From Streptomyces liliifuscus (lineage in GTDB: Bacteria > Actinomycetota > Actinomycetes > Streptomycetales > Streptomycetaceae): a stretch of 64,000 nucleotides of DNA. This document shows positions 47,253-56,809 of the stretch, piece by piece; the stretch's first letter is position 1; the number at the start of each line of letters is the position of its first letter. The position numbers and the translations under genes were made by a program. The stretch is from the NCBI RefSeq assembly GCF_016598615.1, contig NZ_CP066831.1:8618001-8682000 (forward strand), given 5' to 3'. The notes under the pieces are model-generated. The model was given only the letters and a program-made list of their open reading frames with translations. It was not told the origin of the DNA and did not search any database.

Positions 47253-49544
47253 TCAGGTTCGGCCACTCACGGGGCGCTCGGTGCGCGTGGGGATGTCCGG
47301 ATACGTCGTACGCGCCTCCTCCTCCAGCCCCACCCGCCGCTGCAGCCGCCGCAGGGCCGCCGGGGCCCACCAGGTGGCCCGCCCGGTGAGCCGGAGCACG
47401 GCGGGCACCAGCAGGGCCCGTACGACCATCGCGTCCATCAGTACGGCCAGCCCCACGCCCAGGCCCAGCATCTTGATGTTGGTCACGCGCGAGGTGCCGA
47501 TCGCCACCATCACCACGGCGAGGATCAGCGCCGCCGCCGTGATGAGCCCGCCGGTGCGCCGGATGCCGAGGACCACCGCGTCACGGTGGTCGCCGCCGAT
47601 CTCGTACTCCTCCTTGATGCGCGAGACGAGGAAGACCCCGTAGTCCATGGACAGGCCGAACGCCACGCAGAACATCAGCACGGGCAGGGCCGTCTCGATG
47701 TCCCCGGTGGGCGTGAAGCCGAGCGGGCCGGACAGGTGCCCGTCCTGGAAGACCCAGACCACGGCACCGAACATCGCGGTCAGACTGAGCCCGTTGACGA
47801 CGACCGTGAGCAGCGGCAGCAGCACGCTTCCGGTGAGCAGGAAGACCAGGATCAGCGTCGTGACGGCGATGACCGCGAGCGCCCAGGGCAGCCGCTCGGC
47901 CGTCCCGTGCTGGGTGTCGGCGAGCACGGCGGCCGGTCCCGTCACCGAGGTCTCGAAGGAGGCCGGAACCGCGCGGATCTTCTTTACGAGACTCACACTC
48001 TGCGGTGAAGCGCTTTCCGCCGAGTGCAGTACGGAGACGTGTCCGACGGCCGGGGGAGCGTCGGCCACGCGCTTCCCGTCCACGAACCGCCCTGCGGGGC
48101 CCGCGACTTGGACGACATGTGACAGCCGCGACACCTCGCCGCTGTACTCCGCGAGCGCTTCGGTGTCCGGCTTCCCCTCGACCAGTACGGCCAATGCGCT
48201 GCCAGGGCTGCCGGGGAACTCGTTCCTCAACTCCTCCTGTACGACCCTGGCTTCGGTGCTCGACGGCAGCTGTCGGTCGTCGGCCGTGCCGAACCGCACG
48301 TCCTTGAACGGCAGTCCGAGCGCGAGCAGCACGGCGACCGTGCCGACGGCGAACAGCGGGGCGCGTCGCATCACCAGCCGGGCCAGCCGCGCCCAGCCCG
48401 CTCCCGGATTCCCGCCGCGCCTGCCGACCGGCAGCCGCAGGGCGTTGACCCGGTGTCCGAGCAGCACGAGCGCCGCGGGCAGCGCGATGAGCGAGGCCGC
48501 GGCGGAGATGAGGACGACCGCGATACCGGCGTACGCGAGCGAGCGCAGGAAGTACTGCTCGAAGACCAGCATCGAGGCGAGGCAGACCGCGACGGTCAGC
48601 GCCGAGTACAGCACCGTGCGACCGGCGGTCCGCAGGGTCACGGCCACCGCGTCCCGTGGATCACGGCCGACCGCGAGTTCCTCGCGATGGCGTCGCACCA
48701 GGAACAGCGCGTAGTCGATGGCGAGTCCCAGACCGAGGGCCGTCGTGAGGTTCTGCGCGTACACCGACACGTCCGTGAACTCGGTGATCACCCGCAGTAC
48801 GGCGTTCGTGCCGAGCACCGACACGATCCCCACCAGCAGGGGCAGGGCTGCCGCGACCGCGCTGCCGAACACCACGACGAGCAACACCAACGTGACCGGC
48901 AGCGCGATGACTTCGGCCCGTACGAGGTCGTCGGCGATCACCTCCTGGGAGGCGTGCCGCACCGCCGCCGGGCCGCCGAGCCGGACGTCGACCGCGCCCC
49001 GCGCGCCCCGATAGTGCGGCTCCAGAGCCTCCAGCGCGTCGTCGACCGCGTCCTCGTCCCCCTTGATGCGCGCGGTGATCAGTGCCTCGCCGCCGTCCCG
49101 GGCGCGCAGCGCGGTGTCCTCGGACTGCCAGTACGAGACCACGCCCAACACGGCCTTCTCGTCCGCGAGTCGGCGGGCCAGGTCGCGCGCCGCGGAGGCG
49201 ACGGCCGGGTCGTCGACGTCCCGTGATCCGTCGCGCGGCGAGACGAGCAGCAGGAGATTGGGCTGCGAGGCGGGCCAGCGGCGCTCCAATTCGGCTGTCG
49301 CGTAAGAGGATTCGGAGCCCGGGATCTGGGAGCCGCCGCTGCTCATGCGTTCGGCGACCCCACCGCCGACCACCACGGCGCCCGCGGTGAGCAGCAGTAT
49401 CAGGAGGAGCAGCAGACGCGGCCGGGTGGTCACCACGCGGGTGACCCGCCCCCGCGGTCCGGCCGCGGACTGTGGTGACGAAGAGGTCGGCGAACTCGGC
49501 GAACTCGGCGATGTCTGCGAAGTCGGCGATGTCTGCGGTGTCAT
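47253..49544 (-). CDS. MMPL-family (RND) exporter
   Basis: 763-aa RND-type lipid or hydrophobic-molecule exporter, with two halves. Each has a set of membrane helices and the intramembrane motifs GLGLAIDYALFLV and FGLSMDYGVFLV, containing the Asp-Tyr pairs used for proton coupling. A large extracytoplasmic loop follows helix 1. N-terminal Ser/Thr/Pro repeats (TSPTSQTSPSSPSS) come from repeated GGCGAACTC-like DNA. Starts ATG 49544, 78 bp after the allophanate hydrolase stop, in the same orientation. Substrate unknown; metabolites of the neighbouring cluster are possible. Confidence 0.87.
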   Translation of the reverse strand: MTPQTSPTSQTSPSSPSSPTSSSPQSAAGPRGRVTRVVTTRPRLLLLLILLLTAGAVVVGGGVAERMSSGGSQIPGSESSYATAELERRWPASQPNLLLLVSPRDGSRDVDDPAVASAARDLARRLADEKAVLGVVSYWQSEDTALRARDGGEALITARIKGDEDAVDDALEALEPHYRGARGAVDVRLGGPAAVRHASQEVIADDLVRAEVIALPVTLVLLVVVFGSAVAAALPLLVGIVSVLGTNAVLRVITEFTDVSVYAQNLTTALGLGLAIDYALFLVRRHREELAVGRDPRDAVAVTLRTAGRTVLYSALTVAVCLASMLVFEQYFLRSLAYAGIAVVLISAAASLIALPAALVLLGHRVNALRLPVGRRGGNPGAGWARLARLVMRRAPLFAVGTVAVLLALGLPFKDVRFGTADDRQLPSSTEARVVQEELRNEFPGSPGSALAVLVEGKPDTEALAEYSGEVSRLSHVVQVAGPAGRFVDGKRVADAPPAVGHVSVLHSAESASPQSVSLVKKIRAVPASFETSVTGPAAVLADTQHGTAERLPWALAVIAVTTLILVFLLTGSVLLPLLTVVVNGLSLTAMFGAVVWVFQDGHLSGPLGFTPTGDIETALPVLMFCVAFGLSMDYGVFLVSRIKEEYEIGGDHRDAVVLGIRRTGGLITAAALILAVVMVAIGTSRVTNIKMLGLGVGLAVLMDAMVVRALLVPAVLRLTGRATWWAPAALRRLQRRVGLEEEARTTYPDIPTRTERPVSGRT

Positions 49545-49622
49545 CGGCCCTGCCCTCCTGGACGGTCGCTCTCGCGAAAGACGATCGTCCGGTGAGGGGC
49601 TAAAGGGTCGGCTGGGGGAGTG

Positions 49623-51302
49623 TCACTCGTCGGGGGAGGCCAGATACGCCCGCCATCCTCCGTACGCCGTGATGTCCCGCGCGCCGTCCAGCGCGCCCGG
49701 CTCGCACAGGAAGCCGGGTGCCTCGTCGCCGTCGGCCAGTTCGACCCGGCCCAGGGCCATCGGCCGGGGCAGCGCGGCGAGCAGACGGCCGAGCCCTTCG
49801 GCGGGCAGCCGCCACACCTCGGCCTCGATCGCGGCGCCGCCCTCGCCCGCGTGGACGAGACCCGGCTTGGGCGGTTCGGTCGACAGGGCGTGCAGCCGGT
49901 AGACGGGACCGGTCCTGGTCGTACGTTCCAACCGGGCACCCAGGGAGAGGAGTTGGCCGTTGAGCGGCTGGCCCGACAGGTGGGCGCCGACCACGGCGAT
50001 CCGGGCTGCCGGGGCCTCCAGCGTGCGGGCGATCACGGCGAGGCGTTCGTCGGTGAAGGACGGGCCGATCAGCATCACGCCGAACGGCAGGCCCGCCACC
50101 TCGCCCGCCGGGACGGCCACGGCCGCCAGGTCGAAGAGGTTCGTGGAGTTGGTGAAGCGGCCGAGCCGGGCGTTGGAGCCGAGCGGGTCGGCGGCGACCT
50201 CGGTGAGTGTGGGGTGGCCGGGGGCCGTCGGGAGGAGGAGGGCGTCCGCGTCGCCGAGTTCCGCCAGTGCGCGGGTGCGCAGGGCCGCCAGACGTTCCTG
50301 GTCGGCGAAGAGCTGGTGGGCCGGGATGTCACGGGCACGGGTGATGATGCCGGCGACCGTCGGGTCGAGGCCCGTACCGCCCTCGGAGAGCAACTTGTCG
50401 ACAAAGCTGCCCACCGCGGTGTAGCGCTCGGCCACGAAGGCGCCCTCGTAGAGCATCGCGGCGGCCTCAGTGAACGGGGCGAGGTCGAGGGGGCGCAACT
50501 CGGCTCCGGCCGCGCGGAGTCGGGCTGCGGCTTCCTCGTACGCCTCCGCCCAGCCCTCGTCCAGCTCGCCGAGCTGTTCGCGGGGCGGGACGGCGATGCG
50601 CCAGGGGCCCGGGGTGCGCGGGGGGAGGGGCGGGAGGTCGCGGGCAGGTGGGGACGTCATGTGCGCGAGGGCCTGTTCCGCCTCCTGGAGGGTGCGGGCG
50701 AAGACCGTCACGCAGTCGAGGGTGGCGCAGGCCGGGACCACGCCGTCCGTGGGGACGAGGCCTCGGGTCGGCTTGAGGCCGACGATGCCGTTGAAGGCCG
50801 CGGGGACACGGCCGCTGCCCGCGGTGTCCGTGCCGAGGGCGAGGTCCACGATGCCGAGGGCCACCGCCACCGCGCTTCCCGAGCTGGAGCCGCCGCTGAT
50901 TCTCTCGGGGGCGATGGCGTTGCGGACGGGGCCGTGGGGGGAGCGGGTGCCGACCAGGCCCGTGGCGAACTGGTCCAGGTTGGTGGTGCCCAGGGCGATC
51001 GCGCCTGCCGCGCGGAGGCGGGCGACCACCGGGGCGTCCGCCTCCGGGTGGTAGGCGTAGGCCGGGCAGCCTGCCGTGGTGGGGAGGCCTGCCACGTCGA
51101 TGTTGCCCTTCGCGGCGAAGAGTTTGCCTGCCAGGGGGAGGTGTTCGCCTTCGGCGAGGCGGGTGTCGATGGCTTGGGCTTCCTCCTCCACCTCTGCCTG
51201 GGGGCGCAGGTCGATCCAGACCTCGGGGCGGGCTGTGGCCTTGATGCGGGCGTAGGCCCTGCGGACGCGGGCCACTGCGTGGGGCTGGGTCTGGGGCGAC
51301 AT
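49623..51302 (-). CDS. atzF: Allophanate hydrolase
   Basis: 559-aa amidase-signature enzyme that hydrolyses allophanate to ammonium and CO2 in the urea carboxylase pathway. Catalytic Lys65 (FAAKGNID), the GGSSSGSAVAVA Ser-rich loop (138-149) with cis-Ser, and nucleophile Ser163 in LALGTDTAGSGR are all present. The second domain (about 450-559) ending in GALDGARDITAYGGWRAYL is the AtzF/allophanate hydrolase C-terminal module. ATG 51302 follows AAGGAG. Located 194 bp after urea carboxylase on the same strand. Confidence 0.9.
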   Translation of the reverse strand: MSPQTQPHAVARVRRAYARIKATARPEVWIDLRPQAEVEEEAQAIDTRLAEGEHLPLAGKLFAAKGNIDVAGLPTTAGCPAYAYHPEADAPVVARLRAAGAIALGTTNLDQFATGLVGTRSPHGPVRNAIAPERISGGSSSGSAVAVALGIVDLALGTDTAGSGRVPAAFNGIVGLKPTRGLVPTDGVVPACATLDCVTVFARTLQEAEQALAHMTSPPARDLPPLPPRTPGPWRIAVPPREQLGELDEGWAEAYEEAAARLRAAGAELRPLDLAPFTEAAAMLYEGAFVAERYTAVGSFVDKLLSEGGTGLDPTVAGIITRARDIPAHQLFADQERLAALRTRALAELGDADALLLPTAPGHPTLTEVAADPLGSNARLGRFTNSTNLFDLAAVAVPAGEVAGLPFGVMLIGPSFTDERLAVIARTLEAPAARIAVVGAHLSGQPLNGQLLSLGARLERTTRTGPVYRLHALSTEPPKPGLVHAGEGGAAIEAEVWRLPAEGLGRLLAALPRPMALGRVELADGDEAPGFLCEPGALDGARDITAYGGWRAYLASPDE

Positions 51303-51363
51303 CTGGGCTCCTTGCTTGCGGTTTCGTCGTCGGGTGCGGACCGGTGGTCGTCTGTGCCCACCC

Positions 51364-51380
51364 GTTCCGCCCTGCGGAAC
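51364..51380 (-). other. Hairpin in the urea carboxylase/allophanate hydrolase gap
   Basis: A 7-bp perfect inverted repeat GTTCCGC / GCGGAAC with 3-nt loop within the 194-bp gap, followed by short GC-rich iterated motifs (GACGGGCGGG). It may influence relative expression of the two genes; no gene is visible in the gap. Confidence 0.4.
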
Positions 51381-51496
51381 GCCTGCCCACAGACAGACAG
51401 ACGGGCGGGCGGGGTGCCTGCTCGCAGACGGGCGGGGCGCCTGCCCGCGGGCGGTGCGGCGCGGGTGGGTGGGCCGCCCACGGATGGTGCGCCGGC

Positions 51497-54400
51497 TCAG
51501 GACGGTGGTGGGCCCACCACCGCCAACGCCGTGCCCGCCTCCACCTGGTCGCCGGGCCTGGTCAGGAGTTCCAGGACCACGCCGTCCATGGGGGAGGGGA
51601 CCCGGGACTCCATCTTCATGGCTTCCAGGGCCAGGAGGGGCTGGCCCTGGGTGACTGTGTCGCCCGGTTGGACGTTCAGTTGCCAGACCGAGGCAGCGAA
51701 CTCGGCTTCCACCAGGCGGGCGCCCGGCGGCACCGTCACCTCAACGGGGGTGGTGGCCGGGGCCGACACCGCCTCCGCACGGGTGAACTCGCCCGCCGCC
51801 TCCCAGGCGTCACGCTCCGCGGAGAAGGCCGCGCCCTGCCGGGTGCGGAACTCCTCGATCGCGTCGGTGTTCTCGGCGAGGAAGGCCTCGTACGAGGCGA
51901 GGGAGAACGTGCCCTCCTCGATCCTCGGGACGAAGCGGCCCGAGGTGATGTCCGAGCGCAGCTCCAGCAGCTCGTCCGCGTCCACCGGATACCACTTGAT
52001 CCGGTCGAAGAAGCGCAGCAGCCAGGGCGAGCCCTGCTCGAACGCGCCCCGCTGCTGCCACCCCGACCACACCTGTGTCGTACGGCCGACGAACTGGTAG
52101 CCGCCGGGCCCCTCCATCCCGTAGACGCACAGGTACGCCCCGCCGATGCCCACCGAGTTCTCGGCCGTCCAGGTGCGTGCCGGGTTGTACTTCGTGGTGA
52201 CGAGACGGTGCCGGGGGTCGAGCGGCGTCGCCACCGGTGCCCCCAGATAGACATCGCCGAGGCCCAGGACCAGGTACTCGGCGTCGAAGACCGTCCGGTA
52301 CACGTCCTCGACCGAGTCGAGACCGTTGACGCGGCGGATGAACTCGATGTTCCACGGGCACCAGGGAGCGTCGTCGCGCACGCCCGCCATATAGCGGGCG
52401 ATGGCCTCGCGGGTCGCCGGATCGTCCCAGGAGAGCGGGAGGTGCACGGTGCGCGACGGCACGACGAGCTGGTCGGCGGGCGGGAGCGAGGTGACGATCT
52501 CCCTTACCAGGGACAGGAGTTCGGGCTGCGGGAGCTCGTCCGGGTCCGTCTGGATCTGGAGCGAACGGATGCCGGGCGTGATGTCCGTGATGCCGGGCAT
52601 CCCCGCCGCCGACACCGCCTCCATCAGCGCGTGCACCCGCATCCGCAGCGCCAGGTCGAGCTGCATGGGCCCGAACTCCACGAGCAGGTTGTCGTCACCG
52701 CTGCGTCGGTAGGTCACATCGGCGTCCCTGGCCAGTACGCCGCCGTCGGCGATCTCCGCACGGTCCGCGACCGGCGCGGCAGCCGGGGCCCGCCGCAGCC
52801 TTGCCGCCTCGGGCACGGTCACCGGCACGAACCGCACCGTGTCCCCGGGCCGTAGCTGCCCCAGCTTCCAGCGCTGCCCCTTCGCGATGGTCGCCGGGCA
52901 GACGAACCCGCCCAGCGAGGGCCCGTCCGGGCCGAGCAGCACCGGCATGTCACCCGTGTAGTCGACCGCGCCGACCGAGTAGGGCGTGTCATGGATGTTG
53001 GAGGGGTGCAGGCCCGCCTCGCCACCGTCGGTGCGCGCCCAGCGGGGTTTGGGCCCGACCAGCCGTACGCCCGTACGCGCCGAGTTGAAGTGCACCTTCC
53101 ACTCGGCCGCGTAGAAGTCGCGGATGTCCTCCTCGGTGAAGAACTCCGGTGCGGCGTGCGGCCCTTCGAGCGCACCGACCCGCCACTCGGCCCCGAACAC
53201 CGGCCGCTCACCGACCGGGACGGGACCCCCGACCGGAACAGGCCCTCCGACAGGAACAGGACTCGACATCGGCTCACCTGCCGAAGACACCGCGGCACCA
53301 CCGGCGACCTCAGCAACATCACCCACCACAGCACCCCCATGCAGCACATCCCCCGTCCGCAACGCCCGCCCGCCGTGCCCCCCGAACCGGCCCAGCGTGA
53401 ACGTCGAGGCGCTGCCCAGGAAGGCCGGCACGTCAAGGCCACCGCCGGCGAGGAGTATGTACGTCCGCAGCCCGTGCTCCGAGGGTGGGCCCACCTCCAG
53501 CACACCGCCCGCGGGTACCGTCACCGGTTCCCACTGCGGAACCGCCGTCCCGTCGACCGTCACTGGCGCCGGGGCACCCGTGACGCACACGGTCGTCGGA
53601 TGCGTGAACCTCAACGCCGGTCCCTGCAAGGTGCATTCGAGCCCGGGAGCGCCCTCGTCGTTGCCGAGTGCCCGGTTGCCGAGCCGGAACGACAGGTCGT
53701 CCATCGGCCCGCACGGCGGCACGCCCACCTGCCAATGGCCTGTCCGTCCCGGCCAGTCCTGGACCGTCGTCAGCGTTCCGCCGGAGACGACCTCGATCCG
53801 CGGTGTCGGATCGCCCACCGCGGCGAGGGTGGCCGTGGAGTGCGAGGCTGTCCGGAAGGCCGGGTCCGACAGCGCGGCCCGCACCAGGCCGAGGTTCGTC
53901 TCGATACCGTCCACCCGCGTCCTGGCCAGCGCCTCGTCCAGCCGCTCCAGCGCGTGCGCCCGGTCGGAGCCGTACGCGACGACCTTCGCGAGCATCGGGT
54001 CGTACGCCGTGGTGACCTCGGTACCCGTCTCGATCCAGCCGTCCACGCGCACGCCCGGCGGGAACTCGACCCGCGTCAACAGGCCCGCGCTGGGCCGGTG
54101 TTCGCGCGAGGGGTCCTCGGCGTACACCCGCGCCTCGACGGCGTGACCGCGCGGTGCCCCGGGATCTCGTACGACATCGGAGTCGCCGCGGGCAAGGCGC
54201 AGCATCCACGCGACGAGGTCGACCCCGTAGATCTCCTCGGTGACCGGATGTTCCACCTGGAGCCGGGTGTTGACCTCCAGGAAGTACGCCTCCTCGCGGG
54301 CCGCGTCGTAGACGAACTCGACCGTGCCTGCGGAGCGGTAGCCGACGCTGGCGCACAAGTCCCGTGCGGCAGAGGCCAGTTGCTCACGCACCCGGGCGGG

Positions 54401-55198
54401 CAGACCAGGCGCCGGAGCCTCCTCCACGACCTTCTGGTTGCGGCGCTGGAGCGAGCAGTCGCGGTCGCCGAAGGTGACGACGCGGCCCTCGCCGTCGCCG
54501 AACACCTGCACCTCGACATGGCGGGCGTGCTCGACGAGCCGCTCAAGGAAGACACCTGCGGAGGAGAAGGAGGCCGCGGCGACGCGCTGCACACGCTCCC
54601 AGGCGTCACGGAGGTCGTCCGCAGAGTGGCACGCGGACATGCCGATGCCGCCTCCGCCGCCGGTCGCCTTGAGCATCACCGGGTAGCCGATGGTCTCGGC
54701 CCGGCGCAGGGCCTCGTCGACGTCCGCGAGCAGGCCCGTCCCCGGCGCCAGCGGCACCCCGGCCGCCTCGGCCGCCGCCCGGGCCGTGTGCTTCGCCCCG
54801 AACAGCTCCAGCTGCTCCGGCGTGGGCCCCACGAACACGATGCCCGCGTCCTGGCAGCGCCGCGCGAAGGCCGCGTCCTCGGACAGGAAGCCGTAGCCCG
54901 GGTGGATCGCCCCCGCGCCGGTGTCCTTCGCCGCCCGCAGGACGAGATCCGCGTCGAGATACGACTCCTTGGCGGGTGCGGGCCCCAGCCGTACGGCCTC
55001 GTCGGCGAGCCGCACATGGGGTGCCGAACGGTCCGGGTCGGAGTACACAGCGACCGTGCGCAGGCCCAACTCCCGTGCCGTACGGATGATCCGGACCGCG
55101 ATCTCGCCCCGGTTGGCGACGAGAAGCGTGTCGAAGACAGCCCCTCCGTCGCCGCCCTCCATGGCCTCCCCGCCTTCGCCCGTTCCCCCGCCGCTCAT
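51497..55198 (-). CDS. uca: Urea carboxylase (biotin-dependent)
   Basis: 1233-aa enzyme that carboxylates urea to allophanate using ATP, bicarbonate and biotin. Domains: biotin carboxylase (about 15-460; LLVANRGEIAVRI, MLKATGGGGGIGM, EVNTRLQVEHPVTE), KipA/KipI-like carboxyltransferase regions (about 490-1130; for example VPPCGPMDDLSFRLGNRALGN and NIEFIRRVNGLDSVEDVY), and C-terminal biotinyl domain with EAMKM (Lys about 1195). Unlike fused urea amidolyase of yeast, allophanate hydrolase is separate. A PVPVGGPVPVGG repeat (DNA near 53211-53266) lies in an inter-domain linker. ATG at 55198 overlaps the preceding gene's stop (ATGA). Confidence 0.92.
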   Translation of the reverse strand: MSGGGTGEGGEAMEGGDGGAVFDTLLVANRGEIAVRIIRTARELGLRTVAVYSDPDRSAPHVRLADEAVRLGPAPAKESYLDADLVLRAAKDTGAGAIHPGYGFLSEDAAFARRCQDAGIVFVGPTPEQLELFGAKHTARAAAEAAGVPLAPGTGLLADVDEALRRAETIGYPVMLKATGGGGGIGMSACHSADDLRDAWERVQRVAAASFSSAGVFLERLVEHARHVEVQVFGDGEGRVVTFGDRDCSLQRRNQKVVEEAPAPGLPARVREQLASAARDLCASVGYRSAGTVEFVYDAAREEAYFLEVNTRLQVEHPVTEEIYGVDLVAWMLRLARGDSDVVRDPGAPRGHAVEARVYAEDPSREHRPSAGLLTRVEFPPGVRVDGWIETGTEVTTAYDPMLAKVVAYGSDRAHALERLDEALARTRVDGIETNLGLVRAALSDPAFRTASHSTATLAAVGDPTPRIEVVSGGTLTTVQDWPGRTGHWQVGVPPCGPMDDLSFRLGNRALGNDEGAPGLECTLQGPALRFTHPTTVCVTGAPAPVTVDGTAVPQWEPVTVPAGGVLEVGPPSEHGLRTYILLAGGGLDVPAFLGSASTFTLGRFGGHGGRALRTGDVLHGGAVVGDVAEVAGGAAVSSAGEPMSSPVPVGGPVPVGGPVPVGERPVFGAEWRVGALEGPHAAPEFFTEEDIRDFYAAEWKVHFNSARTGVRLVGPKPRWARTDGGEAGLHPSNIHDTPYSVGAVDYTGDMPVLLGPDGPSLGGFVCPATIAKGQRWKLGQLRPGDTVRFVPVTVPEAARLRRAPAAAPVADRAEIADGGVLARDADVTYRRSGDDNLLVEFGPMQLDLALRMRVHALMEAVSAAGMPGITDITPGIRSLQIQTDPDELPQPELLSLVREIVTSLPPADQLVVPSRTVHLPLSWDDPATREAIARYMAGVRDDAPWCPWNIEFIRRVNGLDSVEDVYRTVFDAEYLVLGLGDVYLGAPVATPLDPRHRLVTTKYNPARTWTAENSVGIGGAYLCVYGMEGPGGYQFVGRTTQVWSGWQQRGAFEQGSPWLLRFFDRIKWYPVDADELLELRSDITSGRFVPRIEEGTFSLASYEAFLAENTDAIEEFRTRQGAAFSAERDAWEAAGEFTRAEAVSAPATTPVEVTVPPGARLVEAEFAASVWQLNVQPGDTVTQGQPLLALEAMKMESRVPSPMDGVVLELLTRPGDQVEAGTALAVVGPPPS

Positions 55199-55809
55199 TC
55201 GGGAGCCCCGATCGTCATCTCCACCGCGGTCGGCTCGAAGCCGTTGCAAGGGTTGTTGATCTGGGGGCAGTTGGAGACCAGTACGAGCACGTCGCGTTCG
55301 GCGCGCAGGGTCAGCGAAAGGCCCGGTGCCGAGATGCCGTCGACGATGCCGAGGGTGCCGTCCTTCTCGACCGGCACGTTCATGTACCAGTTGATGTTGG
55401 AGACCAGGTCGCGCTTGCCGAGGCCGTAACGGGCGCCCTCCGCAAGGAAGTTGTCCACGCAGGCGTGCTGGGACCAGGTGTGGTGCCCGTACCGCAGCGT
55501 GTTCGACTCCTTGGAGCAGGCGCCGCCGACCGTGTCGTGCCGGCCGACGTCGTCCGCGACGACCGTCATCAGCGGGGTGTGTTCGTTCGACATGAGCACA
55601 CTGCCCGTGGTCAGGAAGATGTTCCCCTGCTCCTGGATCGTGTCGGGCGCGCTGTAGCGCACGGTGGTGTCCCCGGCGTCGTACACGAGGAAGTCGACGG
55701 CCTGGTTGCCGTGCAGATCGGTGATGGTGAGGGTGGCGCCCGCGCGGACGACGGCCGACCAGGCGGCCCGGGCCGGAACGGTGGTCCTCTGGACGGTCTG
55801 CTCGCTCAT
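55195..55809 (-). CDS. Urea carboxylase-associated protein 1 (UAAP1)
   Basis: 204-aa member of the urea-carboxylase-associated family (DUF1989-like), with TITDLHGNQAVDFLVYDAGDTTVRYSAPDT and GRHDTVGGACSKESN. The exact role is not settled; family members associate with urea carboxylase gene clusters and may act in guanidine or carboxyguanidine degradation. ATG overlaps the stop of UAAP2 (ATGA), so translation is coupled through the whole operon. Confidence 0.87.
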   Translation of the reverse strand: MSEQTVQRTTVPARAAWSAVVRAGATLTITDLHGNQAVDFLVYDAGDTTVRYSAPDTIQEQGNIFLTTGSVLMSNEHTPLMTVVADDVGRHDTVGGACSKESNTLRYGHHTWSQHACVDNFLAEGARYGLGKRDLVSNINWYMNVPVEKDGTLGIVDGISAPGLSLTLRAERDVLVLVSNCPQINNPCNGFEPTAVEMTIGAPE

Positions 55810-56630
55810 GCGATCCCCCTCGCGGCAAGGAACTCGGCGGTGTTGAGGAAGGCGCGGTGGCCCTCGGGCGTGGCCTCCCACAGCGGATCGCCGGACCGGG
55901 TGGCCTCGGCCCGCCAGGCCAGTACCTCCAGCGGTGTGCTCGTGTAGGCCTCGCGCGGGTCGGCCGGGTGCGGCACGTTGGCCAGCAGCACGGTGATGTC
56001 CTGCTCGGTGCGCAGCGTCACGCTCAGGCCGGGACCGGCCGAACCGGTGAAGTCCAGGGAGCCGTCCTCACGTACCTCCACGCCCTGGAAGAAGGACAGC
56101 GACGGCGGCAGATCGCGCGGCGCCAGCCCGTTCTTGGCCGCCGCCAGCTTGAACAGCTCACGCCCGGCGGGTGATGGGGACTGCGGCGTCCCGTCCCCGT
56201 ACCGCTCCGTGTTCCGTACGAGACCGGAGGTGCCGCACAGCGCGTCGTGCCGCCCGGAGGTGTCGGCGATCACCGTGGCCAGGACGCGGCCCTGGTCGGA
56301 GAGGAGCAACTGGCCCTCGCCGAGGTAGGCGTTCCACTGCACCTTCACCGTGTCGGCCACGTTCAGGCGCTCCCACGGCCGGTCGGCGGCGAAGAGGAGC
56401 AGATGGGCGCAGGCGTCACCCAGCAGGTCGGTCAGCCGCAGCTCCGTGCCGCGCGCCAGCACCTTGTGCGTGTAGTTGCCGCCCGCCACCGTCTCCGCCC
56501 ACACGAGGTGGCCCGCCTCGCACGGCGGCGCGGGCCAGGCACTCGCCGGGACGACGGGCATGGCCTCGGCGCGGGTGCCCTCCTGGGCGCGGGCGTGCGC
56601 GCGGGCTCCGTAAGTGGTCGCTGTCGCCAT
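55806..56630 (-). CDS. Urea carboxylase-associated protein 2 (UAAP2)
   Basis: 274-aa paralogue of UAAP1, with RLTDLLGDACAHLLLFAADRPWERLNVADTVKVQWNAYLGEGQLLLSDQGRVLATVIADTSGRHDALCGTSG and TLRTEQDITVLLANVPH. It is the first gene of the urea operon, with a divergent TetR gene upstream. The first 25 residues are Ala/Arg-rich. Presumed to act with UAAP1 and urea carboxylase; related pairs form the heteromeric carboxyguanidine deiminase of guanidine catabolism, so the operon may serve guanidine rather than urea. Confidence 0.87.
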   Translation of the reverse strand: MATATTYGARAHARAQEGTRAEAMPVVPASAWPAPPCEAGHLVWAETVAGGNYTHKVLARGTELRLTDLLGDACAHLLLFAADRPWERLNVADTVKVQWNAYLGEGQLLLSDQGRVLATVIADTSGRHDALCGTSGLVRNTERYGDGTPQSPSPAGRELFKLAAAKNGLAPRDLPPSLSFFQGVEVREDGSLDFTGSAGPGLSVTLRTEQDITVLLANVPHPADPREAYTSTPLEVLAWRAEATRSGDPLWEATPEGHRAFLNTAEFLAARGIA

Positions 56631-56687
56631 CGCGGGACCTCCGGCTCGGCAGTGGTCGGTCAGGGGTGCGGTCGAGCGGGTGCTCGT

Positions 56688-56709
56688 ATTTCTGTCGCCC
56701 GACAGAAAT
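56688..56709. promoter_or_regulatory. Palindromic operator candidate for the TetR regulator
   Basis: Perfect palindrome ATTTCTGTCG-CC-CGACAGAAAT (10-bp arms, 2-bp spacer) in the 179-bp gap between the divergent UAAP2 and TetR genes. Its AT-rich arms are distinct from the surroundings and the length fits a TetR dimer site. Likely autoregulation and control of the urea operon. Confidence 0.75.
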
Positions 56710-56809
56710 TAGGAGCCGGGCGGGTCGCCGCCGTTGCCCGCGGGTTGCGGCCCCGTTACCGATCCCTCACCGAGATCGCCTGGTGGGGCGGTGTGCGAGG
56801 ATCGAACGC

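Noticed and set aside
49620-52100. An 826-codon plus-strand open frame over allophanate hydrolase and the gap.
   Set aside because: Antisense to atzF and urea carboxylase; biased Gly/Arg/Val composition from codon position; no recognisable domain.
52991-55429. An 812-codon plus-strand open frame over urea carboxylase.
   Set aside because: Antisense shadow of the biotin carboxylase and carboxyltransferase regions, with no motif.
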